From assembly GCA_963576725.1 (NCBI GenBank), contig OY755242.1, forward strand, positions 4,283,093 to 4,347,092: a stretch of 64,000 nt of DNA, given 5' to 3'. Source of the DNA: Azorinus chamasolen. Lineage: Eukaryota > Mollusca > Bivalvia > Cardiida > Solecurtidae. Both the position numbers and the translations under genes were made by a program. Under the pieces are notes generated by a model, which saw only the letters and a list, made by a program, of their open reading frames with translations, was not told the origin of the DNA and ran no database searches. Positions 54,501 to 60,500 of this stretch are shown piece after piece. How positions within the stretch are numbered: position 1 is the stretch's first letter; every line of letters starts with the position of its first letter.

Positions 54501-57500
54501 TGGGCCGAAAATGGCCCTGCCCCGGGGCTTATCAGTTTTCACAGGAAAATCTTTAAAAATCTTCTTCTCTGAAACTGTAAGTCATAGGCCTTTGATATTT
54601 GGTATGTAGCATGATTTAATGGTCCTCTACTAAGATTGTTCAAATTATGACCCCCAGGACAAAAATTGCCCCGCCCAAGGGCTTATCAGTTTTTCATAGG
54701 AAAATCTTTAAAAATCATCTTCTCTGAAACTGTAAGGCATAGGCCTTTGATATTTAGTATGTAGCATGATTTAATGGTCCTCTACTAAGATTGTTCAAAT
54801 TATGACCCCTGGGCCAAAATTGGCCCTGCCCCGGGGCTTATCAGTTTTTCATAGGAAAATCTTTAAAAATCGTCTTCTCTAAAAATGTAAGGCATAGACC
54901 TTTGTTATTTGGTATGTAGCATCATCTAATGGTCCTCTACTAAGATTGTTCAAATTATGACCCCTGGGCCAAAAATGGTCCCACCCTGGGGCTTATCAGT
55001 TTTTCAAAAGAAAATCTTTAAAAATCTTCTTCTCTGAAAATGTAAGGAATAGACCTTTAGTATTTGGTATGTAGCATCATCTAATGGTCCTCTACTAAGA
55101 TTGTTCAAATTATGACCCCCAGGACAAAAATGGCCCCGCCCCAGGGCTTATCAGTTTTTCATAGGAAAATCTTTAAAAATGATCTTCTCTGAAACTGTAA
55201 GGTATAGACCTTTGATTTTTGGTATGTAGCATGATCTAACAGTCCTCTACTGAGATTGTCCAAATTATGACCCCTGGGCCAAAATTGGCCCCGCCCCAGG
55301 GCTTATCAGTTTTTCATAGGAAAATCTTTAAAAATCATCTTCTCTGAAAATGTAAGGCATAGACCTTTGTTATTTGGTATGTAGCATCATCTAATGGTCC
55401 TCTACTAAGATTGTTCAAATTATGACCCCTGGGCCAAAAATGGCCCCACCCGGGGCTTATCAGTTTTTCATAAGAAAATCTTTAAAAATCTTCTTCTCTG
55501 AAAATGTAAGGAATAGACCTTTAATATTTGGCATGTAGTATCATATAATGGTCCTCTACTAAGATTGTTCAAATTATGACCCCCAGGACAAAAATGGCCC
55601 CGCCCCGGGGCTTATCAGCTTTTCATAGGAAAATCTTTAAATATTTTCTTCTCTAAAATTATAAGGTATAGACCTGTGATATTTGGTATGTAGCATTATT
55701 TAATGGTCCTCTACCAAGATTAATCAAATTATGCCCCCGGACCAAAAATGGCCCCGCCCAAGGGCTTATCAGTTTTTCACAGGAAAATCTTTAAAAATCT
55801 TCTCCTCCAGAACTGTAAGGTCTAAGCCCTTGATATTTGGTATGTAGCATCATCTAATGGTTTTCTACCAAGATTATTCAAATTATTACCCCTGGGTCAA
55901 AAATGGCCCCACCCTGGGACTTGTCAGTTTTTCATATGAAAAGCTTTAAGAATCTTCTTCTCCAAAACTGTAAGGCAGAGACCTTTAATATTTGGTATGT
56001 AGCGCTATCTAATAGTTTTCTACCAAGGTTGTTCAAATTATGTCCCCTGGGTTGAAAATGGCTCGCCCAGGGGCATGTCAGTTTTTCATAGGAAAGTTTT
56101 AAAAAATCTTATTCTCTTAAAAATCTTTTAAAGTCTTCTCTGAGCTTGTAAGGCAAAGACCTTAGATATTTGGTATGTTGTATTATCTAATAGTCCTCTA
56201 CCAAGATTTTCAAATTATGAACCCCGGATCAAAGATGGCCCCGCCCTGAGGCTTAACAGTTTTTCATAGGAAAATCTTTAAAATATCTTCTCCTCCAAAT
56301 CTGTAAGGTCTAGACTCTTTTATATTTAAGTATGTAGCATCATCTAATAGTTTTCTACCAAGATTTTTCAAATTATGCAATCTGTCATTGAAATCATTAA
56401 TCTGTTACAAACAGGTGAGCGATTAAGGGCCATCATGGCCCTCTTGTTTATAATTTATATTTCTGTCACTTTACCAAACTTTAAGGCTCAATTAAATTTT
56501 ACACTTTCCTGAGTCAAATATTTCCAGTACTGAAAAATTCTATGTATGAAATGTCCATGTGTATTGTTACTTTTTTTTTTTTTTTTTATCAAAGTATGAA
56601 GTTTCCGTGCTCTCAAAATGTTCAAGTATTAAAAATCCGTGTGGGAGTAATGTTCCTGCTGCTTTTTTTATCAAAGTATGAAGTTTCCGTGTTCTCAAAC
56701 TGTCCAAGTATTAAAATTCCGTGTGGAGAAAGAAATTCCGGGTGGACATGACAGAAAATCCGTACGGACATTTACCCTGTCCACACGGAATTGTTAAGTT
56801 TCCACACGGAAATTCTCAAAAAATTCCGTGTCCGCCTGGAATCCGGGCGGAATATTGAGATTCCGTGTCATTTCCGCCTGGAATCCGCCCGGAATCCGCC
56901 TGGAATCCGTGTGGATTTTTCGTACAGGGATCTGGGTCTACTCTGTTTGCAGGTGCATGAAAACACGTTTATATGAGGGAAAGGGTTAAATGCATAAATC
57001 TTAAAAAGCTGGTGCTTGCTAAATGCAGGGAAATAAATAATACAGAAAGCTCCTATAGGAGCATACTGCAGTACTGTTGACCTTTATTAAACTGCCACCT
57101 GCCCTACAGACCCGTGGCTAGACCTCTTTTTTTATGGTTGCTTAAGACAGATTCTACTATACATGCATTTGATTTATTTTATTCTCTTTATTTTCAGCCA
57201 ACAGAATTGTGCTATCCACGTCGGATGTTCCTACGTTGTAAGTATAGAAATAAAGTGGCATTATAGTGTTAACCCATGTATGTTTTAAGTTGAATTAACC
57301 CAGAAAACTTAATAGGACTTTTAGAGGTTGTCATCTGCTTCATTTTCTAAAAAAAAAAAAAAAAAAAATTATTCATTATAGTAACCCAGCTGTGAAAAAT
57401 TGATGTCTGCTAAAATTTGAAATTAGTACAATTTTGGCCACTTCGGTTTGATCAAAGATTTGAGAAACTTTTGCCATTTCATCTGGATCCAAACTGGTTG

Positions 57501-60500
57501 CAAGGATCAAAGGTCCAGATAAGATGCGTAAATTAAAATATTTTGAGGAGTAGCTTCTTTATTTCTCCACCAAACCCTATGTTGTGACCACTCTTTAGAA
57601 TAGTCTCAAGGAACAAAGGGTTTTGTGGAGAAAGGACGATTTTAGTATTTGAGTATGCACCTCTATCTGTTGCTCTGAATGGTTATGTCAAATTCACCAG
57701 CAGTTGACGTTGGTTATGTGTACATGTATTAATTAAATCAGCATGTTAATTGTCACATGCATAGTGTAGATCCAGCTCGTTCAGCAAGTAACCAAAGATT
57801 AGACTTTTATTAAACAATGCCCCGCTGTGAAAAACAATGTTTGATTAACCCTTTACTCCATGAATATTCACCGGGTTAAGTAAAACTGATTTACTGTCAT
57901 GAATAATTAAAGATATGATATCAAATGAATGAGTAATATTCTGTACATATTGTGACAAACAATTTGCAAACAGTGTAGACCCAGGTTATACGGCTCATAG
58001 AGAAGCTCTGTAATAAGGATCAGCGCAGTTCGTTGGTCAAATTCATTTAGCAAATATAAGCTGTTCATAATGAATGACCTAAACTGTAATTGACTCTGAT
58101 ATTAGCATTTAAAGGGTTCAAGTCAATACTTGCATAATACATCCTTCCAACTTGCACACACAAGGATGAAATTTCTAGAATATTCCAGAGAAAAATTTGG
58201 AAGCTAAATATGTAGTAAATGCATTTTTGAAGCATTTAGGGATCATGATCCAGAGAAAACTGTCTAATACAACTTAATCTTTTTGTCATTGAGATTTTTT
58301 TTTGCACCTGTTCCTCATCATAGAGATGCTTTTTGATGTGTTTGCAAACAGAGTAGACCCAGATCAGATGACTCCAGTTGGACCTGTATGCTCGTAGTCT
58401 GATCTGTTTACTAAAGAAATTATATTGATCTAAATTCTGCTATGACAAAAATATCCTTTCTTTATAATGCTGATATAAGAATTCAGCTAATAAATATTCA
58501 TGAAATCTTTATTTCATGCAGTAAAAGGTTAACCCTTTACTCTATGAATATTTATTAAGACCTTATGGATATATGAAGTCTCATAATGGCATTATGAACA
58601 TGGGGTGAGTTTTTACCAGGGCAGTTACAGTAGATTCATATGTACATTATGTCATAAGGAAACAGAGCAGACCCTCATCAGATGGCTCCTACAGGAGCCG
58701 TTTGATCTGGGTCTACCCTGTTTGCAAAGGCTTAGAAAGGCGTACTTATGGAATAAAGGGTTGAGGAAAGATAAAACTTCTTTAACCCCTTTATATATGA
58801 GTAGTCCTTTACCTCCAAGAAATAATGACATTTTTTAGCTATTATAACTTTTAGCTATACCTTCAGCTTTAAATATGTAAATATATGCATCTATTAGTCA
58901 AAGGGTTAGTTTAGGTTTTACTGTACAAAGAATAATATTCATATTATTAAGTCTTCCTTAATTAGTAACACCATCACCATTTTATTGAAGAAAGCAGAAG
59001 CCCTCCCGTACCAGCTATCTAAAAGCTGATAGGTGATTTTGCATGTTCTGTATTTATAACTAATCTTAATATTATCGATTCTATCGACATATAAAAACTC
59101 ACACACAAGCGCCTTTCAGTCTTAGTTGTATCTTTCAGTTATATGGCTAGAATGGTATTTTCTTTGCTTTTCAGAAAATTTATTATTGCAGTAAAAACTC
59201 CATAAAACAGTCACTTGAACAAAAACTGTGGGATCAGATTAGTATTATGTCATAAGCAAACAAAGAAGACTCTAAATAGATGGCTTCTATAGGAACTGGA
59301 CTTCATTTTTGTGGCTGTTGAAGAGGAGTTTTTCTGTAACAATTGATTTTCATTGACATGTTACATCCAATAGTATTCAATGACCTGAGTGCGTTCCTTT
59401 ACTTATCAGTCAGTTGCTAAATTAATACCACATAAGGTGCTGTGCTGAATTTATTTTTGGCCACCCTTTGTTCTATAGGCTCCTATCCTGCCCAGTACTT
59501 CTCACAAAATTACACGAACATACTGAATAAAAAAAGGTACAATCAAGTCTCACTTATAATGTGACCACATAAATTACTAACATAGGAGACTATAAAAGCA
59601 GGTGGTTGCTTAATGCAGGGCAAGAGTAATGCAAAAAGCCCCTATTGGAGCTTTCTGATCAACTTTTGTCCTGCATTAAGCTACCACAAGTTTTAAAAAT
59701 CCAGAATAAGACTTTACTGTACATTATGAAATTTTCAAACCACAATCGTAGAAGTCTTGCAATGCATACTACGTACTGTACTTGCATTAGGTACTCAGAC
59801 AAACTTTCGCAAATAGTGTAGAACCAGATCACAGGACCCTAAAGGAGATTGTTTGATTAGGGTCCACACTATTTGTTATTAGCTCACCTGAGCCAAAGGC
59901 TCAGGATGAGCTATTGTGACCGCTATTTGTCCGTCGTCCGGCGTCCGGCGTCCGGTGTCCGGCGTCCGGCGTCCGTCCGGCGTCCGGCGTCCGGCGTCCG
60001 TCCACATTTTCAAACGACATCTCCTCTGAAACTGCTGACCCGATTTTAACCAAATTTTGTCAGAAGCATCAGTGGCTAGGGGGAACGAAACGTTGTTCAC
60101 ATTATGACCCCCAGGCCAAAAATGGCCCCGCCCAAGGGCTTATCAGTTTTTCATAGGAAAATTTTAAAAAATCTTCTTCTCTGAAACTGTAAGGCCTAGA
60201 CCTTTGATATTTAGTATGTAGCATGATCTTATGGTCCTCTACAAAAATTGTTCAAATTATGACCCCCGGGCCAAAAATGGCCCCGCCCCGGGGCTTATCA
60301 GTTTTTCATAGGAAATTTTTTAAAAATCTTCTTCTCTGAAACTGTAAGGCCTAGACCTTTGATATTTGGTATGTTGCATGATCTAATGGTCCTCTACAAA
60401 ATTTGTTCAAATTATTACCCCTGGACCAAAAATGGCCCCGCCCAAGGGCTTATCAGTTTTTCATAGGAAAATCTTTAAAAATCTTCTTCTCTGAAACCGT

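Larger units (their letters stand above)
47560..56928. mobile_element. 9,369-bp TIR element with TCCNNNNGGA subterminal arrays
   Basis: It starts CCTGTACGAAAA and ends with the exact inverse TTTTCGTACAGG, flanked by GA on both sides (47558-47559 and 56929-56930). Removing it restores an intact B-family MITE hairpin, so the whole segment is one insertion plus later nested ones. About 20 copies of a 10-bp motif TCCNNNNGGA (TCCAGGCGGA, TCCGGGCGGA, TCCGTGTGGA) lie at roughly 22-bp spacing in the left 500 bp. A looser set fills the right 300-400 bp. Such arrays are known transposase-binding regions in hAT, CACTA and related elements. No transposase was recognised, so it looks non-autonomous. The superfamily is unassigned: a 2-bp GA duplication is not the Tc1/mariner TA. 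Confidence 0.8.
47371..56987 (+). mobile_element. B-family MITE split by the 9.4-kb element
   Basis: Left part 47371-47559 (TTAACCCTTTCCCTG, hairpin to GAGCCGTCTGA), right part 56929-56987 (GATCTGGGTCTACTCTG to GAGGGAAAGGGTTAA). Joined, they give a typical B copy. Confidence 0.9.
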
